Positions 25,805 through 34,154 are shown, counted from the first letter of the stretch. The stretch is DNA of 47,489 nt from Bacteroidota bacterium (GCA_003567115.1 PXAP01000116.1:1-47489), one strand, 5' to 3'. Notes: generated by a model not told the origin, from the letters alone. Made by a program: numbers and translations.

Positions 25805-26691
25805 TTCGCGTTGTTCTTATTATATGCATCAATATATATTGTGGCAAAAATATCTAATTCATTTTTAATTTTATACCTTAATTCATCAGTAATGCTATTT
25901 GCCTGCTTTATATTAAAATCACCCGGCAATTTTATATGAAAAGTAAGTTCAGTGTGATTCCCATATCTGTGCATATGAAAATGGTGTAAATAAAGATCCT
26001 CATGATATGTTTCATTGCTTAGTTTTTTAATCATCGCTATCAGTTCTTCGTTAGGCTTTTCCCCTAACATAGTATTTATGCTGTCCTTGATAATCCGGTA
26101 AGCTAATATTAAAATTGTTGCCGAAACAAATATTCCCAATGCTCCATCAATCCACCACAAATATTTTTCCAACAAAATCCCTATCAGTATGATTCCACTT
26201 GTAAAAGCATCAGAACGGTGATGCCATCCGTCAGCTTCAGTTGATCTGTTATTTTCGTTTTTTGAAGCAGTAAACGAAACCCTTGCCATAATTTCTTTCC
26301 CAACAAGCGAAATGCTAGTGGCTACAATTGCGAAGGTTCCGAACTCAACGGGTACCTTATTTATAATATTAGTGACCGAGTCATGCATAAAATTTAACGC
26401 TACCAGTACAAGTAAAATCCCAATAAAAAAAGTTGTAATAATTTCAGCCCGACCATGCCCGTAAGGGTGATCTTTATCCGGAGGTTTGGAAGAAACATAT
26501 AAACCGACAAGAAGTATGACTGAAGATATAGAATCTGCAATTGTATGCCATGCATCGGCAATAAGTGCCACAGATCCGGATATTATACCTGCCCATAACT
26601 TAATTATAAACAATATAAAATTTCCGGTAATTGAAAAAAACCCGGCGAATTTTCCGGTAATATAATTTTTATTAAACATAATCAAAAGCAT
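25801..26691 (-). CDS. Cation diffusion facilitator family transporter
   Basis: 296 aa. Six membrane helices (about 13-210) are followed by a cytoplasmic ferredoxin-like domain. Metal-site motifs are visible: ADAWHTIADSISS in TM2 (D and H pair), HPYGHGRAEI, and ADGWHHRSDAFTS in TM5. It exports Zn2+, Fe2+, Mn2+ or a similar ion against protons; the metal is not determined. The start could instead be the fifth codon (26679), which matches the family N-terminus (MFNKNYITGKFAG) better. First gene of the envelope run, overlapping the flippase gene by four bases. Confidence 0.9.
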   Translation of the reverse strand: MLLIMFNKNYITGKFAGFFSITGNFILFIIKLWAGIISGSVALIADAWHTIADSISSVILLVGLYVSSKPPDKDHPYGHGRAEIITTFFIGILLVLVALNFMHDSVTNIINKVPVEFGTFAIVATSISLVGKEIMARVSFTASKNENNRSTEADGWHHRSDAFTSGIILIGILLEKYLWWIDGALGIFVSATILILAYRIIKDSINTMLGEKPNEELIAMIKKLSNETYHEDLYLHHFHMHRYGNHTELTFHIKLPGDFNIKQANSITDELRYKIKNELDIFATIYIDAYNKNNAN

Positions 26692-26844
26692 CCTGATGGT
26701 GAAATGCTAATATTCATAAATTTTCATTAATGATAAATAAATTATTACCAATCATCAGAAATTCATAATTGCACTATTGAAAGTAATCATATTGAAAAAT
26801 AAATATTATTTTAATTTAACTATTAAACATTTTTATAAAATCCT

Positions 26845-26852
26845 TACGTTTG
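26845..26852 (+). promoter_or_regulatory. Candidate Bacteroidota -7 promoter element upstream of pheS
   Basis: TACGTTTG (followed by C) matches the Bacteroidota vegetative -7 consensus TAnnTTTG exactly. It is about 114 bp before the pheS start codon, leaving a longish leader. No good -33 TTTG is seen at the expected distance, so the call rests on the -7 element only. Confidence 0.4.
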
Positions 26853-26965
26853 CATTTTTATATAAGATATTTAATCCGTCTAAGTATTGTTTGGGTAGGC
26901 TAATTTATATATAATCCTGAAAAAATATTGTCCTATTATATAATATCTAATCATTTACTATCATA

Positions 26966-27982
26966 ATGAAAGACAGAATCGAAGATATTATTAAAAAAGT
27001 CAGCCAATTTTCTGCCGATAATCAAAGCGAAATTGAAAAATTCAGAATACAATTTTTGGGTAAAAAAGGGATCATCCCTGAACTGTTCAAAGAATTCAAA
27101 AATCTTCCCCCTGCAGAAAAAAAAGTTACAGGTATTCTTCTAAACGAATTAAAAAAACTTGTACAGGATAAGGTTGATCTATCAAAGAAGAAATTAGCCG
27201 ATAAACGTAAATTTTCAATTAATCTTGATCTTACCCTTCCGGCAAGCCAAATAATTATTGGTAGCCGTCATCCCATATCAATGGTAAGAAGGGAAATTAT
27301 TGATATATTCAGTAAACTTGGTTTTACTATATCGCAAGGTCCTGAAATTGAGGATGACTGGCATGTATTTTCCGCCCTGAATTTTCCCCCTGAGCATCCG
27401 GCAAGAGATATGCAGGATACATTTTTCATCTCAAAAGATCCGGATATCCTTCTGAGAACCCACACCTCATCGGTTCAGGTGCGGGTTATGGAAACCACCA
27501 GTCCTCCGATACGCACAATATCCCCTGGAAGAGTTTTTAGAAATGAAGTAATATCAGCAAGATCACACTGTATTTTCCATCAGATAGAAGGATTATATGT
27601 AGATGAGAATGTTTCTTTTGCGGATCTTAAACAAACTCTTGAATTTTTTGCAAAAGAATATTTCGGTGAAGAGACAAAAATTCGCCTGAGACCTTCCTTC
27701 TTTCCTTTTACCGAACCTTCAGGGGAAATGGATGTATCGTGCAGTTGTAAAGGAAGAGGATGTAAATTATGTAAATATACAGGATGGCTTGAAGTTCTGG
27801 GTTGCGGAATGGTAGATCCTAATGTTTTATCTGAATGCAATATAGATCCATCAAAATATACCGGCTTTGCCTTTGGCCTGGGCATTGAAAGAATAGCACT
27901 ACTAAAATATCATATAAATGATATACGGTTGTATTTTGAAAACGATGTTCGTTTTCTTAATCAGTTTACAGGAATTATTTAA
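26966..27982 (+). CDS. pheS: Phenylalanyl-tRNA synthetase alpha subunit
   Basis: 338 aa, normal length. N-terminal coiled coil (1-85) for tRNA binding, then a class II catalytic core: GSRHPISMVRREI, motif 2 LLRTHTSSVQVR with FRNEVISARSHCIFHQIEGL, and motif 3 GFAFGLGIERIALLKYHINDIR. It charges tRNA-Phe as an alpha2beta2 enzyme; pheT is not adjacent, as is common in this phylum. The CSCKGRGCKLCKYTGW block is a cysteine-rich loop present in many bacterial PheS proteins. Confidence 0.97.
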   Translation: MKDRIEDIIKKVSQFSADNQSEIEKFRIQFLGKKGIIPELFKEFKNLPPAEKKVTGILLNELKKLVQDKVDLSKKKLADKRKFSINLDLTLPASQIIIGSRHPISMVRREIIDIFSKLGFTISQGPEIEDDWHVFSALNFPPEHPARDMQDTFFISKDPDILLRTHTSSVQVRVMETTSPPIRTISPGRVFRNEVISARSHCIFHQIEGLYVDENVSFADLKQTLEFFAKEYFGEETKIRLRPSFFPFTEPSGEMDVSCSCKGRGCKLCKYTGWLEVLGCGMVDPNVLSECNIDPSKYTGFAFGLGIERIALLKYHINDIRLYFENDVRFLNQFTGII

Positions 27983-28353
27983 CGTATTTATTTAACAACT
28001 TACTTTCAAATGATTATATAACTTTTTAAAATAATTTTATTTTTTTAAATTTACATATTTATATACTTTTTTAAGTCTTTCTAAATTTTCCTTTCTATTG
28101 TCCAATTTTTAAAAAATATTTATGTACTATAACGAAGTTTTTTCAATTCCGTTTTAAGTCTAAATTCGCTAAAATCGGATTATCCATCACCAGAGTGGTT
28201 TTAACGACTATTTTTGCATCGCACCGCGGATTTTTTTATCTCATGCCTTTCGGGTAAAGCTCCGCCAGGACATGGACACGCTCTGAGGACCTGGATTTTT
28301 AAATTACATTAATTTGATTTTATTTATATTTATCAGTCACCATCTATGTTTCT
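27983..28353. other. Intergenic region holding an R1 element
   Basis: 371 bp between pheS and the Crp/Fnr gene. The first 175 bp are very AT-rich with homopolymer runs and no feature I can name. 28161-28314 is an R1 element. The regulator's promoter must lie in or just after it. Confidence 0.5.
28161..28314 (+). repeat. R1 element, copy A
   Basis: About 154 bp: starts AAATTCGCTAAAATCGG, then CCATCACC, a TTGCATCGCACCGCGGA block, AAGCTCCGCCAGGACATGG, CTGAGGACCTGG and ends AAATTACATTAA. The same ordered blocks recur at 29283 and 30682, with fragments at 19783 and 34043. It has short internal hairpins and no reading frame. It sits between pheS and the Crp/Fnr gene. Confidence 0.75.
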
Positions 28354-29031
28354 ATGTGCAACTGTTCAACAGATTTAAATAATATCTTCAGGCATCTTAC
28401 ACCTGAAGAACACGCCTCTATTTCTCCGGACAGGAACTGTGATTATTACACAAGGGGATCTGTAATTTATAATGAAGGACACAGAATATCCGGATGTTTT
28501 TGTGTAAATAGTGGTATTATCAAAATATTCAAAACCGGTATTGACGGTAAGGAACAGATTATAACTTTTGCTAAAAAAGGTGATATTATAGGTTTTCGTT
28601 CAGTTCTCAGTGGCGAACTTGCTTGCACAACAGCTAAGGTTATTGAAAATTCATATCTTTGCTATATTCCCGGTAATATTCTTATTGAACTTTTCAAAAG
28701 TAACGCAGAATTTTCTATGGATCTCATGCAACTGGCCTGTAAAGAACTGGGTGAAGCAAATGCTTATATTACCGATATTGCCCAAAAAACTGTTCGCGAA
28801 AGGCTGGCAGAAGTTCTTCTTATACTAAAAAATGATTTCTATCTTGATAATGATCAATTTCTTCAGATTACTCTTACCCGTGAAGAACTAGCAAATATTG
28901 TTGGTACTGCTACAGAATCAGTTATTCGACTGTTATCAGAATTCAAGTCTGATAAGCTCATAGAGCTTCATGGTCGGAGGATAAAATTTCTTGATATTCC
29001 AGGCCTTAAAAAAACAGCCAACATATTTTGA
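28354..29031 (+). CDS. Crp/Fnr family transcriptional regulator
   Basis: 225 aa. An N-terminal cyclic-nucleotide-binding-like beta barrel (about 15-130) is joined by a dimer helix to a C-terminal Crp-type winged helix-turn-helix (TREELANIVGTATESVIRLLSEF, about 175-198). Cysteines C2, C4, C29, C48 and C50 cluster at the N-terminus, with CxC pairs such as GCFC, so a redox or Fe-S sensing role is possible though not the classical FNR spacing. Bacteroidota have many such regulators of respiration and redox stress. Ligand and targets are unknown. Confidence 0.9.
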   Translation: MCNCSTDLNNIFRHLTPEEHASISPDRNCDYYTRGSVIYNEGHRISGCFCVNSGIIKIFKTGIDGKEQIITFAKKGDIIGFRSVLSGELACTTAKVIENSYLCYIPGNILIELFKSNAEFSMDLMQLACKELGEANAYITDIAQKTVRERLAEVLLILKNDFYLDNDQFLQITLTREELANIVGTATESVIRLLSEFKSDKLIELHGRRIKFLDIPGLKKTANIF

Positions 29032-29046
29032 TTTGTTCTTATTTAC

Positions 29047-29217
29047 CTAAAAATATTTTCTACTTACAATTACATGCACAATTAAGCCTAACACTATTAA
29101 TGCTCCGCTTACCTGCAATGTTATATTACCGGTAGTTTCCTGTAAAACACCAAATACAAGTACAGCAATGCCGATTATAAATAACGTTAGTCCTAAATTT
29201 TGAATCAATATTTTCAT
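29047..29217 (-). CDS. Small two-helix membrane protein (56 aa)
   Basis: An open frame from ATG (29217) to TAG encodes 56 residues: MKILIQNLGLTLFIIGIAVL, then a second hydrophobic stretch SGALIVLGLIVHVIV and a basic tail SRKYF. Two membrane helices separated by a short polar turn (QETTGN) and a positive C-terminus give it the look of a real small membrane protein. It lies convergent to the Crp/Fnr gene, and R1 copy B begins about 65 bp upstream of its start codon. I do not recognise a family and it has no close neighbour on its strand. Confidence 0.6.
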   Translation of the reverse strand: MKILIQNLGLTLFIIGIAVLVFGVLQETTGNITLQVSGALIVLGLIVHVIVSRKYF

Positions 29218-29282
29218 ATTTTCAGAATTAAATTTTGCACCAAAAATAAGTAATAATTTTATAAATGCTCTATCATTAAAGG

Positions 29283-29401
29283 TAAAAAATTCGCTAAAAC
29301 AGGACTATCCATCACCGGAGGAGGTGACTTTAACCCCGAATTTTGCTTCGCACCGCGAATTTTTTAGTCGCACATACTTTTCGTGCAAAGCCCCGCCAGG
29401 A
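29283..29401 (+). repeat. R1 element, copy B (interrupted)
   Basis: Starts AAAAAATTCGCTAAAACAGG and runs through CCATCACCGGAGGAGGTGA, TTGCTTCGCACCGCGAA and AAAGCCCCGCCAGGA, as in copies A and C. At 29402 it switches to R2 sequence. The usual R1 ending (AAATTACATTAAAAT) reappears right after R2 at about 29519-29533, so R2 occupies the place of the last third of R1. Confidence 0.75.
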
Positions 29402-29521
29402 TTAAATATTTGCATATGGATAAAATTTAGCATCCTGGTAACTTTGTGGCATTAAAATAATTATCCCCAAGGTTCAAAGGCTCAGGGATGTTTCCGGAGT
29501 TTATGAATTAATAAGGTTAAA
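29402..29521 (+). repeat. R2 element, copy inserted in R1
   Basis: Matches the R2 copy at 19545-19681 from TAAATATTTGCAT through GCATCCTGGTAACTTTGTGGC, CCCCAAGGTTCAAAGGCTCA and the right end TTTATGAATTAATAAGGTTA. The left inverted end is missing. TAACTTTG inside matches the TAnnTTTG promoter element, so the repeat might carry an outward promoter; this is speculative. Confidence 0.65.
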
Positions 29522-29548
29522 TTACATTAAAATATTTTGATCCAATAC

Positions 29549-30574
29549 TTAAAACAGCATTTTTTCAATTCCTCCTTTATTCTTACCAATATGATCATAC
29601 CCCAGCTGAGTAACTTCTCTTCCTCTTGGTGTTCTTTTTATATATCCCTCTTTTATTAAGAAGGGCTCATATACCTCTTCTATAGTTCCGGCATCTTCAT
29701 CTACAGCAATTGCAAGTGTTGAAATCCCGACAGGGCCTCCTTTAAATTTTTCTATAATAGTTAATATTATTCTGTTATCCATGTCATCCAGACCGTTCTT
29801 GTCAATATTCAAAGCTTCAAGTGCATATTCGGCTATTTCCTTATCTATAGATCCATTTCCTTTAACCTGAGCAAAATCTCTTACTCTTCTAAGCAATGCA
29901 TTAGCAATTCTGGGTGTGCCTCTGCTTCGACAGGCAATTATTTCAGATGCGTCAGTTGTTATTAAAATATTTAAAATTTCAGCAGATCTTTTTACTATTT
30001 TATCAAGTACCGTGGCATCATAATATTCAAGGTGTGAATTTATTCCAAATCGTGATCGCAGCGGACTGGTAAGTAATCCTGATCTTGTTGTTGCACCAAT
30101 TAGTGTAAAGGAATTTAATTTTAATTGTACTGATCGCGCTCCGGGACCCTTATCTATAAGTATATCAATTTTATAATCTTCCATCGCAGAATAAAGGTAC
30201 TCTTCTACAATTGAACTGAGACGGTGGATCTCATCAATGAACAGCACATCCATTTCTTCCAGACTTGTAAGCAAACCAGCAAGATCTCCTGGTTTGTCCA
30301 GAACGGGTCCAGATGTTATTTTTATATTCACACCCATTTCTCCGGCTATAATATTTGCAAGAGTAGTTTTACCCAATCCGGGTGGACCGTGCAGCAATAT
30401 ATGATCAATTGCCTCTTCTCTCATCCTGGCCGCTTCCACAAAAATTTTAAGATTTTCGACGGTTTTAAACTGTCCTTTGAAATCTTTAAATAATACAGGC
30501 CTGAGCTTTTGTTCAATTTCCTGCTCATGCAAATCTACCGGTTCACTTCTTATGTCAAAGTTATTTTCCATCAT
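29549..30574 (-). CDS. ruvB: Holliday junction branch migration ATPase RuvB
   Basis: 341 aa, full length. Walker A GPPGLGKTTLANIIAGE, Walker B LFIDEIHRLS, sensor 1 IGATTRSGLLTSPLRSRFG, and a C-terminal winged helix (EVYEPFLIKEGYIKRTPRGREVT). It forms hexameric rings that, with RuvA, drive branch migration during recombination. ruvA and ruvC are not adjacent. It is flanked on both sides by R1 elements. Start chosen at the first of two ATGs. Confidence 0.97.
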   Translation of the reverse strand: MMENNFDIRSEPVDLHEQEIEQKLRPVLFKDFKGQFKTVENLKIFVEAARMREEAIDHILLHGPPGLGKTTLANIIAGEMGVNIKITSGPVLDKPGDLAGLLTSLEEMDVLFIDEIHRLSSIVEEYLYSAMEDYKIDILIDKGPGARSVQLKLNSFTLIGATTRSGLLTSPLRSRFGINSHLEYYDATVLDKIVKRSAEILNILITTDASEIIACRSRGTPRIANALLRRVRDFAQVKGNGSIDKEIAEYALEALNIDKNGLDDMDNRIILTIIEKFKGGPVGISTLAIAVDEDAGTIEEVYEPFLIKEGYIKRTPRGREVTQLGYDHIGKNKGGIEKMLF

Positions 30575-31242
30575 TTCTTTGTTAAAAACCCCCCTTAACC
30601 TTCCAATAAATATTCTATTACTACTGTTATGATTTAAAATTAAACCTTACTTACAAAACTAATTTATTTTCCTCTTATCAGTAAAAAATTCTCTGAAAAC
30701 GGACTAACCACCACCTTAAAATGTGGATTTAACCCCGATTTTTGCTTAGCACCGCGAATTTTTTATTCGCACATGTCTTTCTGGCAAAGCCCCGCCAGGA
30801 CATAACCACGTTCTGAGTACCTTCATTTTAAAATTACATTAAAATGTTTATTCTACTAACTTTATTAACAGGATATATTTTAAAAATAAATAATTTAAAT
30901 TTTACATGATATATATAATAGTATGTTAATTTTGTTCAAAAAATTATTTTAAAAAAAGCTGACAGAAAATTAATATTTAATTGTTAAAATCAATGTAGTT
31001 TATTTTCTGCTATTTTATTGTAGATAAAATAATTACAATTTTCCATTAACTATTTTATAAATTGTTGAAAACATCAATGTTAATTAATGTATTGTTTATT
31101 ATTGGTTGAATTTTTGATATATAATAAATCCCTTTAATTTTTTTTAATGGATATTTTTTTTATAGAGAAGAACAAATTAATATTATATTTTTTTTATTAA
31201 TGTTTTTTAAGGTATTTATTAATAAAGGTTGTTAATATTTTA
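30575..31242. other. 668-bp intergenic region: R1 element plus AT-rich leader
   Basis: After a short stretch upstream of ruvB comes R1 copy C (30682-30846). From 30847 to 31242 the DNA is extremely AT-rich with poly-T and poly-A runs and no frame of useful length. TAATTTTG (30927-30934) matches the -7 promoter consensus but lies over 300 bp from rpiB. It is one of the longest gene-free stretches in the window. I see no DnaA-box cluster. Confidence 0.5.
30682..30846 (+). repeat. R1 element, copy C (longest)
   Basis: About 165 bp and uninterrupted: AAAAAATTCTCTGAAAACGG, CCACCACC, TTGCTTAGCACCGCGAA, AAAGCCCCGCCAGGACATAA, CACGTTCTGAGTACC and the ending AAATTACATTAAAATG. It provides the reference for the R1 layout and lies between ruvB (start) and rpiB. 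Confidence 0.75.
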
Positions 31243-31704
31243 ATGCAAAAAAAAATTAGTATAGCAATCGGATCTGATCATGCAGGATTTTATATAAAGC
31301 AGTATATAATTGAATATCTGCAAAAAAAGGAATATATATTCCATGATTTTGGAACTTATACAAGTGAAGCAGCTGATTATCCTGATTTTGCACATCCTGT
31401 AGCATGTGCAGTTGAAAATAATAATTTTGATTTTGGGATTGTTGTTTGCGGAACGGGCAATGGTGTTAATATGGTTGTTAACAAACACAAAGGGATAAGG
31501 GCTGCCTTATGCTGGAGAAAGGATGTGGCACATATAGTAAGACTACATAATGACGCCAATATATGTTCTTTGCCCGGGAGGTTTCTTAAAAAGGGAGAGG
31601 CAATAGATATTATTGAAGAATTTTTAAATACCGGATTTGAAAATGGAAGGCATCTGCGCAGGATTAATAAGATAGGTTTGCAAAATAGTATTGAAAAATG
31701 CTGA
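31243..31704 (+). CDS. rpiB: Ribose 5-phosphate isomerase B
   Basis: 153 aa of the RpiB/LacA/LacB family. GSDHAGFYIKQYI at the N-terminus carries the phosphate and substrate-binding residues. GIVVCGTGNGVNMVVNKHKGIRAALCW holds the active-site cysteine and the anion hole, and NANICSLPGRFL-type sequence follows. It interconverts ribose 5-phosphate and ribulose 5-phosphate. The hemW start codon comes 10 bp after its stop, so the two are probably co-transcribed. Confidence 0.94.
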   Translation: MQKKISIAIGSDHAGFYIKQYIIEYLQKKEYIFHDFGTYTSEAADYPDFAHPVACAVENNNFDFGIVVCGTGNGVNMVVNKHKGIRAALCWRKDVAHIVRLHNDANICSLPGRFLKKGEAIDIIEEFLNTGFENGRHLRRINKIGLQNSIEKC

Positions 31705-31714
31705 TGTAATTGCC

Positions 31715-32842
31715 ATGGCGGGCATTTATTTTCATATTCCCTGGTGCAGAACGGTTTGTATTTATTGTGATTTTCATTTTTCAGTATCCACGCGTAACAG
31801 ACCTGAATTAATTGAATGCATGATCAGGGAAATTGAATTACAAAAAAATTACCTTGATAATGCACCAATTGAATCTGTTTATTTTGGGGGAGGTACACCT
31901 TCAATCCTCACGGTAAAAGAACTGGATAAAATACTTGGCAAAACCCGTTCTGTATTCAATATTCCGGATAGTGCTGAAATCAGCCTGGAAGCTAATCCCG
32001 ATGACCTTTCCCTGTCATATCTCAGAGATTTGAAAAAACTGGGCATCAACAGACTTAGTATTGGAATACAATCATTCAATAATGATGATCTGAGATGGAT
32101 GAACCGGAGCCATGACAGAAAACAGGCAATTTTGAGCATTGAAAACAGCAAAAAAACCGGGTTTGAAAATGTTAGTATAGATCTTATTTATGGTTTGCCG
32201 GGTTTGAAAAACGATAAATGGAAGGAAAATCTTAAAATTACTTTCGATAAACAGCTGCAGCATTTGTCGGCATATCATTTAACCATTGAAAATAAAACGG
32301 TTTATTTTCACAAGTTCAGGAAAGGATTAATGGAAGGACCCGATGAACGTGCAGGGCTTGACCAGTTTGAAATCCTTATGGATATGGCATATAATGAAGG
32401 ATTTATGCATTATGAGATATCAAACTTTTGTATGCCTGGTTATTATTCAATACATAACACCTCTTACTGGATGCAGAAACATTACCTTGGAATCGGACCA
32501 TCTGCCAACTCCTTTAACGGAAATTCAAGACAATGGAATTTAAATAATAACAGCCAGTACATCAAAAATATAATTCATGGGATTATTCCGTATGATTATG
32601 AAAAACTAGGCACAAAGGAAAAATATAATGAGTATATACTAACTTCATTGAGAACTATGTGGGGAATAAATGTTAAAGTTGTTGAACAGAATTTTGGTAA
32701 TGAATTTTCAGATTATTTGCTAAAGGAGGCAGCTATTTTTTTTGAGAATGGCAAGCTTGAGAAAGACGGAAAGATAATTAAGCTGGGTCGAACAGGTAAG
32801 TTTTTTGCCGATGGCATTATATCCCGGCTTTTTAAAACATGA
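31715..32842 (+). CDS. hemW: HemW-type radical SAM heme chaperone
   Basis: 375 aa from the ATG at 31715. An upstream in-frame TTG (31691) lies inside rpiB, but the family starts MAGIYxHIPxC, which fixes the ATG. The cluster motif is C11-x3-C15-x2-C18 (CRTVCIYC). VYFGGGTPS, ISLEANPDD, RLSIGIQSFN and DLIYGLPG follow as in HemN/HemW. HemW-type proteins bind heme and SAM and deliver heme rather than oxidise coproporphyrinogen. The C-terminal HemN_C domain is present. The separation from true HemN is by length and N-terminus. Confidence 0.92.
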   Translation: MAGIYFHIPWCRTVCIYCDFHFSVSTRNRPELIECMIREIELQKNYLDNAPIESVYFGGGTPSILTVKELDKILGKTRSVFNIPDSAEISLEANPDDLSLSYLRDLKKLGINRLSIGIQSFNNDDLRWMNRSHDRKQAILSIENSKKTGFENVSIDLIYGLPGLKNDKWKENLKITFDKQLQHLSAYHLTIENKTVYFHKFRKGLMEGPDERAGLDQFEILMDMAYNEGFMHYEISNFCMPGYYSIHNTSYWMQKHYLGIGPSANSFNGNSRQWNLNNNSQYIKNIIHGIIPYDYEKLGTKEKYNEYILTSLRTMWGINVKVVEQNFGNEFSDYLLKEAAIFFENGKLEKDGKIIKLGRTGKFFADGIISRLFKT

Positions 32843-32922
32843 TAACTTTGCGGAAGCGGTAAATGGATCATAAAAACATCCCTACGTCAGATCAAGACCT
32901 TACTTTTAAATAAGGGGCACTG

Positions 32923-33834
32923 TCAGTTAATCATGTCCTGACGGATAATTTTCACCAGATTGACGATTTCTGTGATATCGTTTTCTGAATAAATAAATTT
33001 TGGTTCATCTGATTCAATGGTTTTTTCCGAAGTATCAATATGAAGATCATCCTGGTCAAATAAAATCTCTATACGGTCATAAATTCGTTTTAATTGCCTG
33101 ATCATCAGAAGATACTTTGCTATAAACTCATTGTCCTGGTGATTGGAAAGCAGGGCTACAAGACGGTCAAGAGAATACTTCTGAGTTAATATTTGTTCTT
33201 CAAGATTACTGACGGGATTTTGCTCATCATAAAAGGTGATTGCAATGTATAATGCTTCAATCCAGCCTCCTGCAAGTATAAGGGAAGCGGCGCCCGTCCG
33301 TTCACTATCTTGAAGTTGTTTTTCAGCCGCAATATAAATATTGCTTGCTATATCAAATAATGAGTCGGGATGATTTAGTGACCTGTCGCTTGCATTTGCC
33401 GCCTGGTCGATAAATGTGGATGCAATACCCAGTCTTTCTGCAAGTCTGTATACAGCTGAAAGGTAATTGAGGGCTTCCTGCGTTTGTCCAAACATATGGC
33501 AATAGCTCATATCAGCACCATAAATTCCTAAATTAACAGCAACTTTGTTGCTTGAATTGTATCTTACCAGGTTGTCAACTGGATTTAGGATAGATGGATC
33601 AAATATCACGTTTAACTGCTGATATAGCCGGTGAGCCTTTACAGGTGAATACATATCATAGAATATTGCTTTCACCTCCGTTAATTCACCAAATTCTTCC
33701 TCAATATCAAAATCCTGCTCAATTAAAGTTTTTTCTTCATTTTTTTCTTCGCTGCTCCGGCCACATGAAATACACAGTGATAAAAGGATAACAAGCAGGA
33801 GAACCGGTATATGTGGGGCATTAAATCTATACAT
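32923..33834 (-). CDS. Uncharacterised lipoprotein
   Basis: About 303 aa from the ATG at 33834. This start gives MYRFNAPHIPVLLLVILLSL followed by CISC, a clear lipoprotein signal. A longer frame reaching 33942 adds 36 residues, but those are encoded by a dispersed 63-bp repeat (33854-33916) and are not protein-like. The mature part begins with a Glu-rich linker and is then mostly helical, with TPR-like spacing (YGADMSYCHMFGQTQEALNYLSAVYRL) and conserved-looking NLGIYGADMSY. I do not recognise the family. It is convergent with hemW. Confidence 0.75.
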   Translation of the reverse strand: MYRFNAPHIPVLLLVILLSLCISCGRSSEEKNEEKTLIEQDFDIEEEFGELTEVKAIFYDMYSPVKAHRLYQQLNVIFDPSILNPVDNLVRYNSSNKVAVNLGIYGADMSYCHMFGQTQEALNYLSAVYRLAERLGIASTFIDQAANASDRSLNHPDSLFDIASNIYIAAEKQLQDSERTGAASLILAGGWIEALYIAITFYDEQNPVSNLEEQILTQKYSLDRLVALLSNHQDNEFIAKYLLMIRQLKRIYDRIEILFDQDDLHIDTSEKTIESDEPKFIYSENDITEIVNLVKIIRQDMIN

Positions 33835-33853
33835 TAGACGCGTAATATTTAAA

Positions 33854-33916
33854 TTCTTGCTTTTTTCGGCAAAATTATATTCAAACCTCTTTGGTTCTGG
33901 CTTGTCCAGGTTAGGA
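33854..33916 (+). repeat. R4 dispersed repeat, copy 1 (63 bp)
   Basis: TTCTTGCTTTTTTCGGCAAA through CTCTTTGGTTCTGG to TTGTCCAGGTTAGGA. An equal-length copy at 46930-46992 differs at five positions (about 92% identical). It lies just upstream of the lipoprotein gene and falsely extends its reading frame. Confidence 0.75.
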
Positions 33917-34042
33917 TAATGAATTTTCAGTTTTTGTAACATATCCGGACAACCTGGTTTTTCTCCGCTATAAAAATATAAAAAAAAGCATATCTTCCAC
34001 GTAATTACTGCCTGTAATTTTAGTTTAACTCCAAAGTATCAT

Positions 34043-34097
34043 CTCCCGCCAGGACGTGACCACGACCTGAGGACGTGGATTTTAACGTTACATTAAA
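34043..34097 (+). repeat. R1 element, 3' fragment
   Basis: CTCCCGCCAGGACGTGACCA, then CTGAGGACGTGGATTTTAA and TTACATTAAA correspond to the last third of R1 copy A. The 5' part is missing. It lies between the lipoprotein gene and the end of dnaG. Confidence 0.6.
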
Positions 34098-34154
34098 CTT
34101 AAAAATAAGCCTGGATCGGCCCATTAAATTAAACTGGTTTTTTAAGAGTTTTGT

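Larger units (their letters stand above)
29218..29548. other. Intergenic region filled by nested repeats
   Basis: 331 bp between the small membrane protein gene and the end of ruvB. Nearly all of it is R1 copy B interrupted by an R2 copy, described separately. No gene seen. Confidence 0.6.

Noticed and set aside
30847..31242. Replication origin in the AT-rich stretch
   Set aside because: No cluster of DnaA boxes (TTATCCACA type) and no dnaA gene. The parS-like site indicates only that the origin may be fairly near.
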